Part shown: positions 22,949 through 37,093 of the stretch, piece by piece
Layout of the letters: every line of letters starts with the position of its first letter
Numbering within the stretch: the stretch's first letter is position 1
Source of the DNA: Atrina japonica
Taxonomy: Eukaryota; Mollusca; Bivalvia; Pterioida; Pinnidae
DNA length: 64,000 nt
Assembly (NCBI GenBank): GCA_030159075.1
Contig: BROG01000073.1
Coordinates: 1,428,501 to 1,492,500, forward strand
Direction of reading: 5' to 3'
Made by a program: the position numbers and the translations under genes
Notes under the pieces: generated by a model
The model's database searches: none
Told to the model about the DNA's origin: nothing
The model's input: only the letters and a program-made list of their open reading frames with translations

Positions 22949-25164
22949 ATTGTTATCAAGGTAAAATTTATTTCAAAGAATAGGTTATCTCTTCCATTGA
23001 ATGTAAAGTTAAATGTGTAAAAAAAAAATTGAAAATTAATAGAGAATGAAATAAAGGAAAAACACTTTTTGATACAGAAAAGGAAAAATATGTATTATAT
23101 TAAATTAATTAAAGAGCAAAATATGAAATTCTCTCAACTGAATGTTTCGCCATGAATGATGATGCACAAAAAGGTATTACATCATATAAATTTGCAATAT
23201 TGTGTAAAATGCTGAACCAATCTTGATACAAACTAACAGCTTTCAGGTTTTCTCATTTGTTTAAAGCTGTCAACTCATGTAGCAAGATAAATATTCATTC
23301 TCAAATCAATTTCAGAGGTAAATTGTAAGATCTGACATAAAACACCTTTCTACAGGTTGTTTTCTATGTACCTTAAGAGAGCTCTAAGGAGCTATAGGTC
23401 TCGCATGCAGTGACATATAATCAATAATAATCATATAATCTAGGGTACATGGGGATCATTTGTGTGAAGTATGGTTCCAGTCCATCCAGTAGTTCTGCTC
23501 CAGAAACAATTTTCAGTGACTGACCTAGTTTCCAGAAAGTAGGTCAGACCAATAATAGTACACCAAAAGGCACATCTAGGCTACATGGTTATCTTTTGTG
23601 TGAAGAATTGTTCCAATCCACCAAGTATTTCCAGAGTTCTGCCCCAGAAATGATTTTCAGTGCCTGTGACCTAATTTTCTGAAAGTTAGTCAGACCAACC
23701 TTAATACCCCAAGAGGCAAATCTAGGGTACATGGGGATCATTTGTGTGAAGTATGGTTCCTATCCACCCAGTAGTTTAGGAGTTCTGCTCCGAAACAAAA
23801 AAGTTGACGTTTTTCAGTAACTAACCCAGATTCCAGAAAGCAGGTCAAACCAATTAGTTCCCTTAAAAGGCACATCAAGGGCACATCGGGATCATTTGTG
23901 TAAAGTATGGTTGCCATCCACCCAGCAGTTTAGGCGTTCTGCTCTGGAAACGAAATGTGGATGACGACCCCCACTGCCAGACGGAATTAGTGATCCCTGT
24001 CTCACCTTTGCTTTGCAGGCGAGACAAAAAATGGGTACATACCCTTGTGTATTGTGGTATTGTTTTGGAACAGTAAATTGTATTCATTTTTAAAACTCTC
24101 TAAAATCTGTGATGCTCTTTCGAGACATATTAACCCTTTCTACCCTACAGACCTCAATAGACCAGTCTAAACAATAGAAAAGAAAATACCATCTACGGTA
24201 AATACATGTATGTAGGGGTTAAAGGTTTAAACATGTCATGATGGCTGTTTAAGGGTAATATCAAGTAACAAGTTGATAATAACATTTAGCAAGTCTTGAA
24301 CCATCAGGGTAATCAACAAATAACAATGTACTAAGCCATAAACCTAACTAGTATATTCAGCACCAATTCATCTATAGGTTGTCTGTTTCTCAAAATTTCA
24401 ACTGAAAATCTAAGAAATTTCAATGTGAAATCATCCACTGTAAAATGCGAACTTTTTTTTTTTATTTTTGAATGTTTGGTAGTGTGCATACGGAGTTTGC
24501 ACTGATCAACAGTTACAAATTGACACACTTTATAAACATAAATATAAGGCAATACATATTGTGTGGACATAATATTTAGCAAAATTTACATTGTATAATT
24601 GTTGCAATTCTAATTTCCTACTTGTTGGTTTTAGAGCTGAAATGAATGTTTTGATATTTGCCATTTAATAAATGACAAATATTCTATTATAAAATCACCA
24701 TTCAAATATTCAGTCACATGTCTGGTTGCAACTTATTACATGCAGTATAACATCATTTGTTAACTTATGTACATCCGAAAAACAATGGACTCTTCTGTAA
24801 ATTAATGACTTGGACAAGTTCAAATGTCTCTTTAGGGTTAAATGATTTAATCACTTACTGACAATGAAAGGATAAGCTCGGTATGGTATTGTAAGAATAG
24901 ATAATTTGGTCAAAACTTTATTTTCACATATAATATTTATATTTTAATACTCAATTATTAAATCTTTGGCACTCAAATGTCCACATAATACTTATCGCAG
25001 AACCATATATAAAAGGAATATACCAATTTTTTTTCCAGGTTATGAAAAGGGTAAATAAAATCATGAAGTAAAATTAACACATATAGAAAAAGACATATTT
25101 ACAGGGGCATTGGCTGTGTTTAGGCCTACCCCAACAAATTATTTGGAGTTCTTCTACTTTTACT
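22949..25164. other. Spacer, no supported gene
   Basis: AT-rich. It contains the diverged tandem repeat at 23420-23990 and otherwise no structure that I can support. Confidence 0.5.
23420..23990 (+). repeat. Diverged tandem repeat, four units of about 140-150 bp
   Basis: The units begin near 23440, 23577, 23722 and 23876 with CTAGGGTACATGGGGATCAT-like text. Each holds GTGTGAAGTATGGTTCC and GTTCTGCTCCAGAAAC-like segments. Confidence 0.7.
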
Positions 25165-25385
25165 ACTTGTACAATAACAAATAAGAGCTATACACAGTCA
25201 TATAATTCCTATATATTTTGTGAAAACAGCGCCGGGTCCAGTGTGGTATGGATATACAAATAGTAAGGGTGAATTAATCAACTGCAAGTGATTAATTGCT
25301 AAACTGGGTTTCTAAAGCAATTTTCACAAAATATATAGGAATATCGATTCTTGTCTATACCTCTGTTTATTTTGTTATTGTATAT
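25165..25385. repeat. Foldback MITE-like repeat, reversed relative of 10590-11050
   Basis: The left arm has TACAATAACAAATAAGAGC and CTATATATTTTGTGAAAA. The right arm has TTTTCACAAAATATATAGGA and TTTTGTTATTGTA. The middle GGGTCCAGTGTGGTAT is the inverse of text at 10790-10800 and 11010-11020. Confidence 0.6.
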
Positions 25386-25647
25386 CATTTTTTTTTTAAG
25401 TAAAAAAGTTCAGCCTTAGTTGCTTAATAACTAAAAATGTCTAAAAAAAATACACCTAAAAATGTCTAAAAAAAAAAATTAAAAACTACAAAAATACAAC
25501 TTTTTCCCTATTTTCATCCAAATATCCAGTTTAAGAAAAGTAAATATATATTTATAGTAACAGTAAGATAATGCAGAATTACACTATACATATACATAAC
25601 ATACTACCACTAAGAGTCAACATCTGAATTTGATTTATTACAAAGAC

Positions 25648-26032
25648 AACAAGAAACCCAAGTGAGCCTAAATCGCTCAATTGGGCACCATCAACAAATG
25701 TGAAAAAGACCAAGATGAATATATAGGTTACATCAAGCTCACAAGAAATTTGACAGATATTTAGTTTGTTGTTAGCATGCATGAGGGGGGTATGCAAAAG
25801 GAGGGACCCCCACAAGCTATTTTGCCCAACCTTGGACACACTTGACAAAAAACAGCAACACATGTGAACTTAGCCCTGCCAAGTTTTGTCAAAATGCTGT
25901 TTCTGGAGTTTGTTATAATACTTACAATAGTACACTCAATTCCCTTTTTTCAACTAAACAAATGAAAAAACACTATGCACTTATAACCTGAATATAAACA
26001 TTGTTAACAAGTCCAAGGCTCAGGTGAGCTAA
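25648..26032 (-). repeat. Dispersed 'TAGCTCACC...' repeat, minus strand
   Basis: On the minus strand it starts TTAGCTCACCTGAGCCTTGG and ends in a GGGTTTCTTGTTG-like terminus. It is the same family as 4996-6020 and lies just downstream of the zinc-finger gene. Confidence 0.55.
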
Positions 26033-26208
26033 TAAAAAGGTTTATAGATAGATTTGAAACAAGTATAGGTATAAAATGTTAGACAAATGTATATTAAATT
26101 ATACAAAACTACAATAATTGCAGCAGTCAATGTACTGTCCAAATCAATAATTATTGCATTAGTCTTCAATGTCATATAACCACATATGCACATACTTCAT
26201 ATTTACGT

Positions 26209-29200
26209 TCAATAATCCTCTGGTTCTTGTTTGATAATGGTCCCTCCCACTTTTTTCACTACCTGCCCCTCCTCGTCAAGATCCAGGAATATTTCAATTG
26301 TTGTAACTTTCTGACCTTGATGAACTGCTGTCATATGAGAACTGACTGTATCTGGTGTAGCAGTGAACCATTGACAAAGTGCACATTCAAATATATGTGC
26401 TTTATTGTGAGCTAGTTTATGCAACTCATAATCTTTCTGTTCTGGACTAGTATAAAAGCAATCTACTTCAGGACACATAAACACTCGTGATGATTTACGC
26501 AATTTCCTGGCGACACAATCACGGAAAATGATTTCTTCACCTGGATGTTCTCCTGAAATGTGTTCTTTCATATCAGCTATATCAGATCTGATGACACTGA
26601 CTGAACAGTACAAACACTCATACGCGCCAGGTTGCTTAATACCATAGGAAGTAATTGCTGGATGAGAGGATGAAGATGAGGAATCAGCAGTGAATGGTTT
26701 AAGCATGCGTTGTAATTCTTCATTTTCTTTATCTATGTTGTGTTCTTCTTCTGCATGGCTGATGACAGTGGTTTCAGCAGTAGAGACAAATTTACAGCCA
26801 TCTTTTGGACAAATACAGAAGTAGGCATAGTGTCGTGACATCTTCTTTTTCACATCTATTGCTCTAAATGCCTCTAATTTGTGCAACTTACGAATATGTT
26901 TCCTCATTAAGTTGACACCAAAACACATATGTGGACATTGCATACACCGATACATTGGAGGTTGATGACCCTGTGCTCGTACTCGGACTGATGCTTCTGC
27001 TGAGGCTTTCCTAGTGGGTCGTCCTGGAGTAGTTTCTCTTGAAGCTTCATCTTTTACATATTCATTCATCATTTTTTGAACATCCTCCTCAGATACCTCT
27101 AGATCTTCTGGTTGGATATCATCTTCCTCTTCTTCACCATTATCAGAGGTATTTGCAGATGACAGAGGTGTTGAAGCTAAGATTGAGGATTCTTGTGAAG
27201 GAATTTCTGCCTGATGTGCTATTGTTGGTAAAGGTAAATTTTCATCATCAGGAACAGGTGGATCAGTGCCATGCTTTTCTTTTAAATGTTCTTGTAATTC
27301 AATTTCATTCCTTGTTTCCCACAAACAATTTTTACAAAAATAAACTCGAGTTTTCTTCTTCATTTTATGTGACTGAAGATCTTTCATAACAGTCTCTTTC
27401 TCCCTATGATTTGACAACACATGCTTTTTAACTCTAGTATTGTTGTTGGAGGTGTAAGTACAATGTATACAGGCATATTCAGCACTTTTTGTTGCTTTAA
27501 AATTTTTGGCCATTTGGAATGCTTTCTGTGATATTTTTGAGGAGAAAGATCGCGTCAGCTCCAGACATTTTTTGGTTTCAGGATAAACTTGCTCTGGACA
27601 GTCCTCTGACAACCATGGTGTACAACTATCCGAATGGCTCAAATATTCATCAGTTTTCTTTGTAGTAAAAGAACAGTTTTTTCTGTGGCAAAAGAAGACA
27701 TATCTCCTCTGTTTTAACTTCACAGCCCTCATATCAAGTGCATAAAGTACACATCCATTATGTTTCAGCTGCAAATGCTCTTTGATTTTAAAACACACTG
27801 GAGCATTAAAGTTACAATGGGCACATTTGTATGTGAGAGGATACTTTCTCTTCTCCTCTTCTGGAATGTAATCTTCATCATCACTGTCCTCTAACTGGGG
27901 CTCCATCCTTGGACTTGATACAGAAGTGGATGTATCTTCTTCAGTTGTCTGTGGTTCACTTGGTTTTGGTATGCTTGCAGCCTGGTTGTCAACACCACTT
28001 GAGATAACATTTCCATACACTAACGAAGGATTAGGATTAGCATACATCTGGGCATCTCTCTCTTTTATCTTATTCATTTCTTCTTGAGACGAAACCAACA
28101 TAGCAACATACTTGTGTGCTCTTCCTACATGCTGAGTGTTCAGATGAGATTTCAAAAATGTCTGACTTAATGTAACAAAGGAGCAATAACCACAGTTCCA
28201 GCATAGACCTGAAGATACAGTGACAGTGCTGCCTGCTTTTGATGTGGTTGAAGATTGCATATTACCTGGTGTCTGACGGTTTGATGCAGAATTAGGTGTC
28301 CCAGGAAGGCTACCTGTTGTTGGCTGTAAGTGTAATCCAGCATTAGAAACCACTGCCTGTAGACCTAAAGAAAGGGATTTGGTCTCAACAGGTTTTCCCA
28401 CCACTTCTAAATTTTTATTTGTATTTCTTGGAATCAGGACCTTTTCATTTTCTTCTGTTTCTTCTGCCTGCTGATAGCTGCTGTACTCGTTATCATCCTC
28501 AACTTCATCTACTTCCATATCAAACGCGACATAATCTTCCTCTTTATCACCCTTCTTTTCCCCCTCACTGTCTCTGGTACCATTTTCTTTAGTATCTTCT
28601 AGTTTTGATTTCTTGGAAGATGTTTCACTTGTATCATCTTGCTTTCTTTTCTTGGTTTCTAACTTTACTTGCAGGTAATCTGGTAAGAAAGTGCAATACT
28701 TTAAGGTTTTTGCAGTTTCCTTGAAATCTTCATGAACATTGCAGGCATGACGTATAACATCTGCACGGGAAAAGGACTGATAAGTGCATGTCTTACAATG
28801 AAATCGGTGTTCCATCACATGTTGTAAAAGTGCGCTTTTCTTTTCCACTTTATACGGGCAGAAATTGCACCAATAAAAATTCATATCTGTTTGAATGCTG
28901 ACACCGTCCTGTGTCATTACAAATGCTTTATGTGATACTCCACATACCATTTCATGTTTCATTGCTTTAAAGGCATCTTCAGCATGGCTGTCTAAAGCTG
29001 ACATTTCCATCAAAGTTTGACTTATATGTGGCATGTCTGTCTTTGGAATTGAACAAGTTCTTGTAGGACTGCCAGGTCGTAAAAATGACTGAACTTTTTG
29101 CCCTTTCTGAGCTGTTTGTTCAGCAATTTTTTGTTTCACTGCTTCATCATAGTAATTTTTTTTATATGACATATTTCTTGGCTGAGGTTTATAAATGCTG

Positions 29201-29514
29201 GCATCCACCTGTTCTAATAAGTAGTTATTTCTCTCTAGTAAGTCATCAATGACTGATTTAAGAGTCAATTCTTTTTTCTCATCCAGCATGTTATTCAGTA
29301 TTGATCGTATCTTCTGACTAGAATTAGCATTTGGTTGCCCTGGTTCTGCAGACTGAGGAGCAGGTGATGAGTCACTTTGGTTTTGTGGGGACGATGCCGT
29401 ATCATTAGGTAATATGGCAGCCTCATATTCAGGATCTACAGGTTCAGACTTGACTTGAATTTCATCCTCTGATGGCCGCAAGCTCATTATACTCTTTATC
29501 TGTAATCCTGACAT
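26209..29514 (-). CDS. 12-finger C2H2 zinc-finger protein, 1101 aa, single coding exon
   Basis: A probable nuclear DNA-binding regulator. An intact 1101-residue frame opens with MSGLQIKSIMSLRPSEDEIQ. The ATG sits one base after an acceptor (TTGTTACAG at 29516-29524), so the 5' UTR is spliced. Cys2-His2-type fingers start near residues 216, 240, 438, 564, 609, 682, 727, 857, 900, 967, 1014 and 1044. Many come in pairs joined by a spacer with an R-(V/Y)-x-F-C block just before the second finger. Residues 280-360 are an acidic and basic low-complexity linker with KKRKQDD (likely nuclear signal). SUMO-type motifs lie near both ends (VKSEPVD at 21-27, IKQEPED at 1094-1100). The fingers are not KRAB/ZAD type and I cannot assign an orthologue. 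Function beyond DNA binding is inference. Confidence 0.88.
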   Translation of the reverse strand: MSGLQIKSIMSLRPSEDEIQVKSEPVDPEYEAAILPNDTASSPQNQSDSSPAPQSAEPGQPNANSSQKIRSILNNMLDEKKELTLKSVIDDLLERNNYLLEQVDASIYKPQPRNMSYKKNYYDEAVKQKIAEQTAQKGQKVQSFLRPGSPTRTCSIPKTDMPHISQTLMEMSALDSHAEDAFKAMKHEMVCGVSHKAFVMTQDGVSIQTDMNFYWCNFCPYKVEKKSALLQHVMEHRFHCKTCTYQSFSRADVIRHACNVHEDFKETAKTLKYCTFLPDYLQVKLETKKRKQDDTSETSSKKSKLEDTKENGTRDSEGEKKGDKEEDYVAFDMEVDEVEDDNEYSSYQQAEETEENEKVLIPRNTNKNLEVVGKPVETKSLSLGLQAVVSNAGLHLQPTTGSLPGTPNSASNRQTPGNMQSSTTSKAGSTVTVSSGLCWNCGYCSFVTLSQTFLKSHLNTQHVGRAHKYVAMLVSSQEEMNKIKERDAQMYANPNPSLVYGNVISSGVDNQAASIPKPSEPQTTEEDTSTSVSSPRMEPQLEDSDDEDYIPEEEKRKYPLTYKCAHCNFNAPVCFKIKEHLQLKHNGCVLYALDMRAVKLKQRRYVFFCHRKNCSFTTKKTDEYLSHSDSCTPWLSEDCPEQVYPETKKCLELTRSFSSKISQKAFQMAKNFKATKSAEYACIHCTYTSNNNTRVKKHVLSNHREKETVMKDLQSHKMKKKTRVYFCKNCLWETRNEIELQEHLKEKHGTDPPVPDDENLPLPTIAHQAEIPSQESSILASTPLSSANTSDNGEEEEDDIQPEDLEVSEEDVQKMMNEYVKDEASRETTPGRPTRKASAEASVRVRAQGHQPPMYRCMQCPHMCFGVNLMRKHIRKLHKLEAFRAIDVKKKMSRHYAYFCICPKDGCKFVSTAETTVISHAEEEHNIDKENEELQRMLKPFTADSSSSSSHPAITSYGIKQPGAYECLYCSVSVIRSDIADMKEHISGEHPGEEIIFRDCVARKLRKSSRVFMCPEVDCFYTSPEQKDYELHKLAHNKAHIFECALCQWFTATPDTVSSHMTAVHQGQKVTTIEIFLDLDEEGQVVKKVGGTIIKQEPEDY

Positions 29515-29594
29515 CCTGTAACAATGAAAATATAGTTTATTGTTTGTAGTTTGTATAAAAAAACAACTAGTAATTTGCAGATGTGGTACAATGG

Positions 29595-29715
29595 TACTAA
29601 GTCATGTTACTATGGTAACCATGTTATGTTACTATGGTAACCATGTTACAATGGTAACCATGTTACAATGGTAACCATGTTACAATGGTAGTCATGTTAT
29701 AATGGTAGCCAGAGT
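29595..29715 (+). repeat. 17-bp tandem repeat ATGTTACAATGGTAACC
   Basis: About six copies of CATGTTACAATGGTAAC with TACTATGG and GTAGTCATG variants. The unit is a near palindrome around GTTAC/GTAAC. It lies just upstream of the zinc-finger coding exon, in the presumed 5' UTR intron. Confidence 0.8.
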
Positions 29716-32451
29716 AGTGAAGGGGAAATACCAATGCCTCAGTAACAAGACTGTACATGGTAAGACAAAAGGCACAAATAGGATCCTACTTTATCAGCTT
29801 AGAAACCAATAAGATATATAAAGAGTGACTGCCTGCAAAAATTACTTAAGCCATGTATTATGAGAGTGTGAATAATACAAAGATAAATAGATGGCCGTGG
29901 GTCTTTCTTAAAATGCTGCTTTACGTAATTTTGACCAGCTATAAATAAATCAAAAGGCTGAACGGCACAATGGCTTCATGCAATAAAAAAAATACTGCAA
30001 CAGGCATAGCGGGTACCCCAAGAGCATGTTACATCAAACCATCACCCATCCAGGTGCTGATCATGCTCAACATTGCTTAACTTCAGTGCATGAAAGCTAG
30101 TTAAGGACTAGACAGTTACACTGCCTATATCCATGACTGTCACATTAGCCCTCTGCTGACAAGCTTTGTTCCGAAGCTTTATGGGTTGTCCTCTACGTTA
30201 CTGACTCACACAGGTTCAGTTCACAAGTCTGAGGAAAACTAGGTCTCCAGCTATCCATCTATGATTTTAGGTTCTCTCACTGAACACTTCTAAATGTAAT
30301 AGGCATTGGGGGTATGCCAATCATGTCACATCAAACAGTGCCAATCCAGTTGCTGACCATACTGAACGATTCTTAAAGGGATGGTTCACAGGGCTCTAAA
30401 ACACTAAAAAGAATCCACTATTCATTTGGCCAGTGAACCAGAAATTTTACTAGCCAGCCACAAACTTTTACTCGCCAAGATGTATGTATGTATGTATTTT
30501 TACTCGCCAATGTGTGCATGCGTGTGTGTGCGTGCGTGCTTGCTTGTGTGTCGAACACTAGCCATAACTCAGTTCCAGTATTTCTTTCACCAAGATCGTT
30601 TAAACTTGCTAGTGTCCAATGAAGAGGTAGATGCTTCTGTTGAAATCGACACTGAAAAGTAAAAGTCATCATTTTCTGTTTGGAAAGTTTCAAGTCCAAA
30701 ACGCGAAAGCATACAGCGTGTTTTTATACAGTAATCAACGTGAGTAAGATGCTCTAGTCTATCAAAACCGAATAGGTTGTTGTAAAGCGCATAAAAGACC
30801 ATAATTTCGATAATGTAATTTCATAGTGAATATGGACAAACTTTTGATTTCTGGGTCGGGAAAAAAACTAGTCGCAATGTGGCGACTGAATGAGAATAAA
30901 CACTTGCCAAACCTAAAAAATGGTCGCATTTGCGAGTGATTTGGTCACATTGTAGAGCGCTGGTTCACCGTTAACACAAGTTGGGTTTATTTGAAAGAGA
31001 TTACCCTCCTGATTCCAAAACCAAAAAAATATTGTCAATCAGACCAGGCATTTGCAAGAAATCAACTTTTAAAGTTCAAAATTAAGCTCCTATGAGGATA
31101 TCCCACTTTGTGATAGAGGGCGCTGTTTTTGTGATGTAGGTTACACCGTTTCTGAACAACCAACAAGCCAGGAAAAAGCAATCTGTAATTCTTTTTTCTT
31201 GTCACTGACAACAAATAAATTAATTCAACAGAGAAGTATGTATCACTACTTGTTTGAATGAATAAGTGACTATTTCTTTTATCATCACCGCTATATGGAA
31301 ATACCAACATCCTATGTCTCCGGCTAGGTCTAATCCACTGTTGTGTACAATATCCCGTAACGCGACTTTAAGAAGTCGTGATGACAGTACCTACATCTTT
31401 TAATCTCCCTGATGTTGGGAATTCATTTTACTTATAATGAAATGACACATGGCTATTCAATCAAGTGTGGGTAGACGTCAAGGGTGAAATTGAAGATTAA
31501 TTTTAGAATAAATAAACATATTATGGTCTCCCAACCTTAGCCGTATGTTAAAATAAGTATGAGACAAGTATTTAATAAGCACTGCAGAAATGTATTGTTA
31601 TTCTTAATTACTAATTTCAATAAAAAAAACATAAATGAAACTTTATATATTACTACTGAAAATGGCAATTAAATTCTAATTTAATTTCAAAACATACTAT
31701 ATACATGTAATATCTCTCTCACGCGCGCACGTATATCACCTATCATAAACAATGTATTAATTGTTGAAATATCATTAAAGGTGAAGTTTTAAGGACCGTC
31801 CACTACCAGTACAGGTAATTCACTCTCTCAGCTCAAATCAGCTTGAGTATGTTTCCTCTGTGGGACATTTGTCTGTTCAGTCATGTGAGAAAATACAACA
31901 GACTTGGTATAGAAACGATCAGAATTTGACCTGCATGTACACCAACTTCATCCATTGTTTTGACATTATGCCAGATACTCATCTATGAAGAAAATAATAA
32001 CTGCCTAGACAGCTAAATGTTCAAAGATTTGGTATAAACATCAACAGAGCAATAGACAGGTTGATGTATTTCTGCGATATGATATTTGAAAAAATAAATA
32101 AATAAAATTTCGCCAAAAATTGTACGTTTGAGAGTCGATATGGTCAGAGACATGCACTCAAAACAGCGATCAATGCTCAGCTAACAACATATAATATCCA
32201 ACTGACAAACGAAAAAATTGCATTTTATTTCTGTGAATTAAAATTTCTGAATTACATAGGCCCTATATAATTTTGAAATGTGATTACACGGTCTATTCTA
32301 TCATTGACATTTGGGACATGTATACTTTAGATTTAGCCATATGAAAACCCAAGGTAATCACACGTGGATGTAAAACCAGGGACGTCCCAGATAATTCTGA
32401 CACCTGTAAACTTTAGTACCTCAGTATTTACCTGGAGTATTTACTATCGGA

Positions 32452-32545
32452 GTGTGTGTGTGTGTGTTTGTTTGTATATGAGAGAGAGAGAGAGAGTGAG
32501 AGAGAGATTAAGTGTGAGAGAGTGAGTGTGAGAGAGAGAAAAAGA
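32452..32545 (+). repeat. GT then GA microsatellite
   Basis: A short GTGTGTGTGTGTGTTTG run is followed by interrupted GAGAGA tracts. Confidence 0.85.
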
Positions 32546-33373
32546 GACTTGGACAATGCACTTTTGATAAAGTCACATAAGCGGCAGTCAAACATCAAAC
32601 ATTATTAAGCTATTATAACACAAGCCAATTGACTTTATATACATATTCCTAAATGTGGACTGTCACAGCGGGTGCTTTGATAATGACAGACACATATATC
32701 GGAATTGTGCTATACACGTCTATGGGCAGATATAGACTTTTTAATTCATGGAAAACATAGAAACAAAAAATTGCAATTTACCAAGTTATAAAGGCCAAGG
32801 GATAAATGACTCACTGCCCATATTCCAATTCTGTCTGCATCTTGTGTTATTTGCACTGTGTATTGCTTACATTAAATATGGATGAGGCAAACTAAAGCTA
32901 GAGCACTAAAGAGAGAAACTTAGATGGAAGAACAGATAAACAGTCAAGGTAACACCTAATGCCCCTTTCATCTAACGGCAGGGGCATTTTAGACTGGCAA
33001 AAGTATTGGTATATAGAAGTGTTCAATCTAGGCCCTGCCATTGCATCAATGGCCCGCTGAAATCAGACATGGCGCAATTAAAATTCAATGATGGGCCATT
33101 CGGGCGCAATGCTAATCTTCCCAGCTGAAATAATACCTTGAAATGTAACATCATGGATAGTCTAATGCGAATAATTCAAGCCCGCTCTGATTCCTATTAT
33201 CTCCACACTACGCTAGGTTAATGCAGTGATCAAAGTGAATGGAATATAACGACTGAATTATTCGGGTTATGGATAGTCTTGAGCAAACTACATAGCCGGA
33301 AGTAACTGCCTGGTGTTATTGGTTAAAACGTGGCATCAGTGTCAGAGTCTGCCAAGCGCTTAAGGTTTGCTAT

Positions 33374-33601
33374 ATGCTATCAAGCGTATTATGTGCGTCC
33401 ATGAGTTCTAAAAAAAATCGAAATAATATTCAAAACAACCAAAGCTCGTCATCAAGTGAAAAAAAAAAAACAGCAGAAAAATCAGAATATGTCGCTGAGA
33501 ATCAGAAACGAAAGTTTCAAAATCAGTGGTTACACGACGAACATTTTAAAAACTGGTTGACTTCTGATGACAAATCTTGTACCATGAACTGTAGTGGCTG
33601 A
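33374..33601 (+). pseudogene. Fragment resembling the N-terminus of a TTF/hAT-type zinc-finger protein
   Basis: A 75-codon frame has a Ser/Lys-rich start, then KRKFQNQWLHDEHFKNWL and SCTMNC, ending in TGA. The pattern (basic run, FQxxWL, a Trp, then CxxxC) resembles the start of domesticated hAT-derived proteins such as the KIAA1586/ZMYM-like group. The rest of such a protein is not present downstream in any frame. It may be a remnant or a first exon. Assignment is weak. Confidence 0.3.
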
Positions 33602-34509
33602 CTTCAATTTCAAAGAAGCTTTATCGGTGTGGCAAAAAGTTAAGCATAGAAGAGTCTTTGATCATTGAATTGTATATTGGTGAACAATGTACATGGACAA
33701 TTATGATGGTTACAGTAAACTTTAAACTCATCACAACTGGTCAGTTTTTGGGTAGAACTGCTTTAAAAACATTGGGGTCATAGCTTTTTTGGTGCTTCAG
33801 GCCACAGGAAACCAAGCATTAAATCTAATTATTGATCTGATATCTCAATCCTCAGACATTAGTATTTATATTACAAATTTCAATTCTGACTTTACAGATA
33901 TGTAGCCAAGTGTTAATTTGTGTCCAATTCGACACCTTACATTTTTCGGACAAAATATGGGCCAAGAGAAAATGACACCCATGAGCCTGTGATCCCATCT
34001 CTGTAACACATTTAATCTTTTCTTTTTCCAAACTTTTCCAGGAGACTCCCATACCACCTTTACAAAGGTATGTATGCCTTCCTTTCCCAAACCTATACCA
34101 GCTGGCAACCTAACATACCCAGGGCTTTCAATAAGATTTCAATTAAGAGGCCAAATATGGAATGAAGAAGTCCCCAACCCACTCTGGTAAATTTTCAAAA
34201 CACATCTATGAGAGGTCACCCGCATGTGACCTCAAAGAGGATTGCGTTAGATCCCGAGACTATGCAACACATCAGAAAATGGGAGCATCGAGATATCAGT
34301 TTTTAGTTAGATTGGTCAAATTTAAACATGATATAAACATAAATAGCCAATATTTAACTGACAAAAAAATAGCCCTTCATTTTATGACCAAAGTGTCCAA
34401 ATTTTAGCAATGCCAAAATCTCCTAATTTACGGTAACATGAAAGGGCAGAAGACAATCTTAAAATCACACTAAAACATGAAATTACACTCAATTTCAAAA
34501 TTTACTCAC

Positions 34510-34564
34510 TTGCTGAATTCTTTTTCTCTCTGATCTCCAGAAGACTGCTTGACAGAAAACTAAC
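34510..34564 (-). other. Candidate non-coding 5' UTR exon of the zinc-finger gene
   Basis: On the minus strand an acceptor TTTTATTCTTAG precedes 55 nt that end at donor GTGAGT (plus-strand 34504-34509). It would splice to the acceptor before the ATG at 29514. No other candidate was clear. This is inferred from splice signals only. Confidence 0.35.
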
Positions 34565-34850
34565 CTAAGAATAAAAGACAAAATTTAGTGAAGAAAAATT
34601 CTCCAACTTATAATTGTAATAAACATAAAACTGACTAGCATCTCGGAACCTCAGGCTAATATGATATACAATACAGATTTTGCAATGTTTTGTTGTTTTT
34701 ATTATACATTTAAAACTATACTGGTAAACAGAAAAATACTATTTCAAAGAAAAAAAAAAAGACTAGTGTCCCTTTAAGGATAATCCCAAGTCCAAAAATA
34801 TGAAGTACACACTGTTTACACAACTTAAAACTTACCTTCCCCAAAAAGCA

Positions 34851-35106
34851 AGAGGGGACCTCCATGGCAGAGTGGTTAGAGCATTGCACTTAACCATGAA
34901 GTCTCTCATGGAGTCTCGCCTCTAGCGAAGGCTTAATTCCCGCTGGAACCTAACCTGATTTTGTGAAAAATTTTCCTGATTTTACTTGCAGGAAGGCAGT
35001 GGTTTCTTTCCCGATGCATTGTAACCGGGTTCTCTCTTCCATCACTTAACACTGGCCGCCACCATAAGACTGAAAATTGTTGAGTGTGTCGTCAAACGGA
35101 AAGAAA
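34851..35106 (+). repeat. tRNA-headed SINE, copy 3 (best preserved)
   Basis: The head GACCTCCATGGCAGAGTGG, then TTAGAGCATTGCACT, holds a clear pol III A-box of tRNA-Ser/Leu type. The body includes GTAACCGGGTTCTCTCTTCC and the tail GTTGAGTGTGTCGTCAAACG. It is the longest of the three plus-strand copies. Confidence 0.75.
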
Positions 35107-36575
<1,469 letters not shown>

Positions 36576-36705
36576 CGCTGAATCAAGATGATAGATTTTA
36601 AAATTTAATGCTTTGCTCTAACCACTCGCCATCTGAGATCCCAAAATATACAACTTGAATAATCAGAATTTAATAATTTTAAGTAAAAAGATATATAGTC
36701 CTATA

Positions 36706-37093
36706 CATAGGCGTCGGAAGCAAATTGAAAGTAGGGGGGGGGGGCTAAACCAACTTAAAACACACACACGCCAGAAGTGGGGGGGCTAAACCAACTTAAA
36801 ACACACACACGCCAGAAACGTCTTGGAGGCTAAGCCCCAATTTTCAACACCTATGCCTATCTTAGGCGTCGGAAGCAAATTGAAAGTGTGTGTGGGGGGG
36901 GGGGCTAAACCAACTTAAAACACACACACGCCAGAAGTGGGGGGGGGGGGGGTAAACCAACTTAAAAAACACACACACGCCAGAAACGTCTTGGGGGCTA
37001 AGCCCCAATTTTCAACACCTATGCCTATCTTTGCAAAAAAAGTGGGGGGGGGCTAAGCCCCCCCCCCTAGCCCCCCCGGCTCCGACGCCTATG
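36706..37093. repeat. GCGTCGG-ended repeat with inner tandem duplication
   Basis: The ends CATAGGCGTCGGA and TCCGACGCCTATG are inverted. Inside, blocks with AAACCAACTTAAAACACACA and CGCCAGAA recur, together with GGGGCTAAGCCCC and G/C runs. A related shorter copy lies at 52507-52676, on the other side of the Polinton. Confidence 0.7.

Larger units (their letters stand above)
29716..34509. other. Presumed 5' UTR intron of the zinc-finger gene, no supported coding region except a fragment
   Basis: It holds a duplicated segment (about 30010-30070 and 30306-30370), GT and GA microsatellites near 32452-32540, and the short zinc-finger-like fragment at 33374. Nothing else is supported. Confidence 0.45.

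Noticed and set aside
27039..27389. Plus-strand ORF of 116 codons inside the zinc-finger exon
   Set aside because: Shadow of the intact 1101-codon minus-strand frame.
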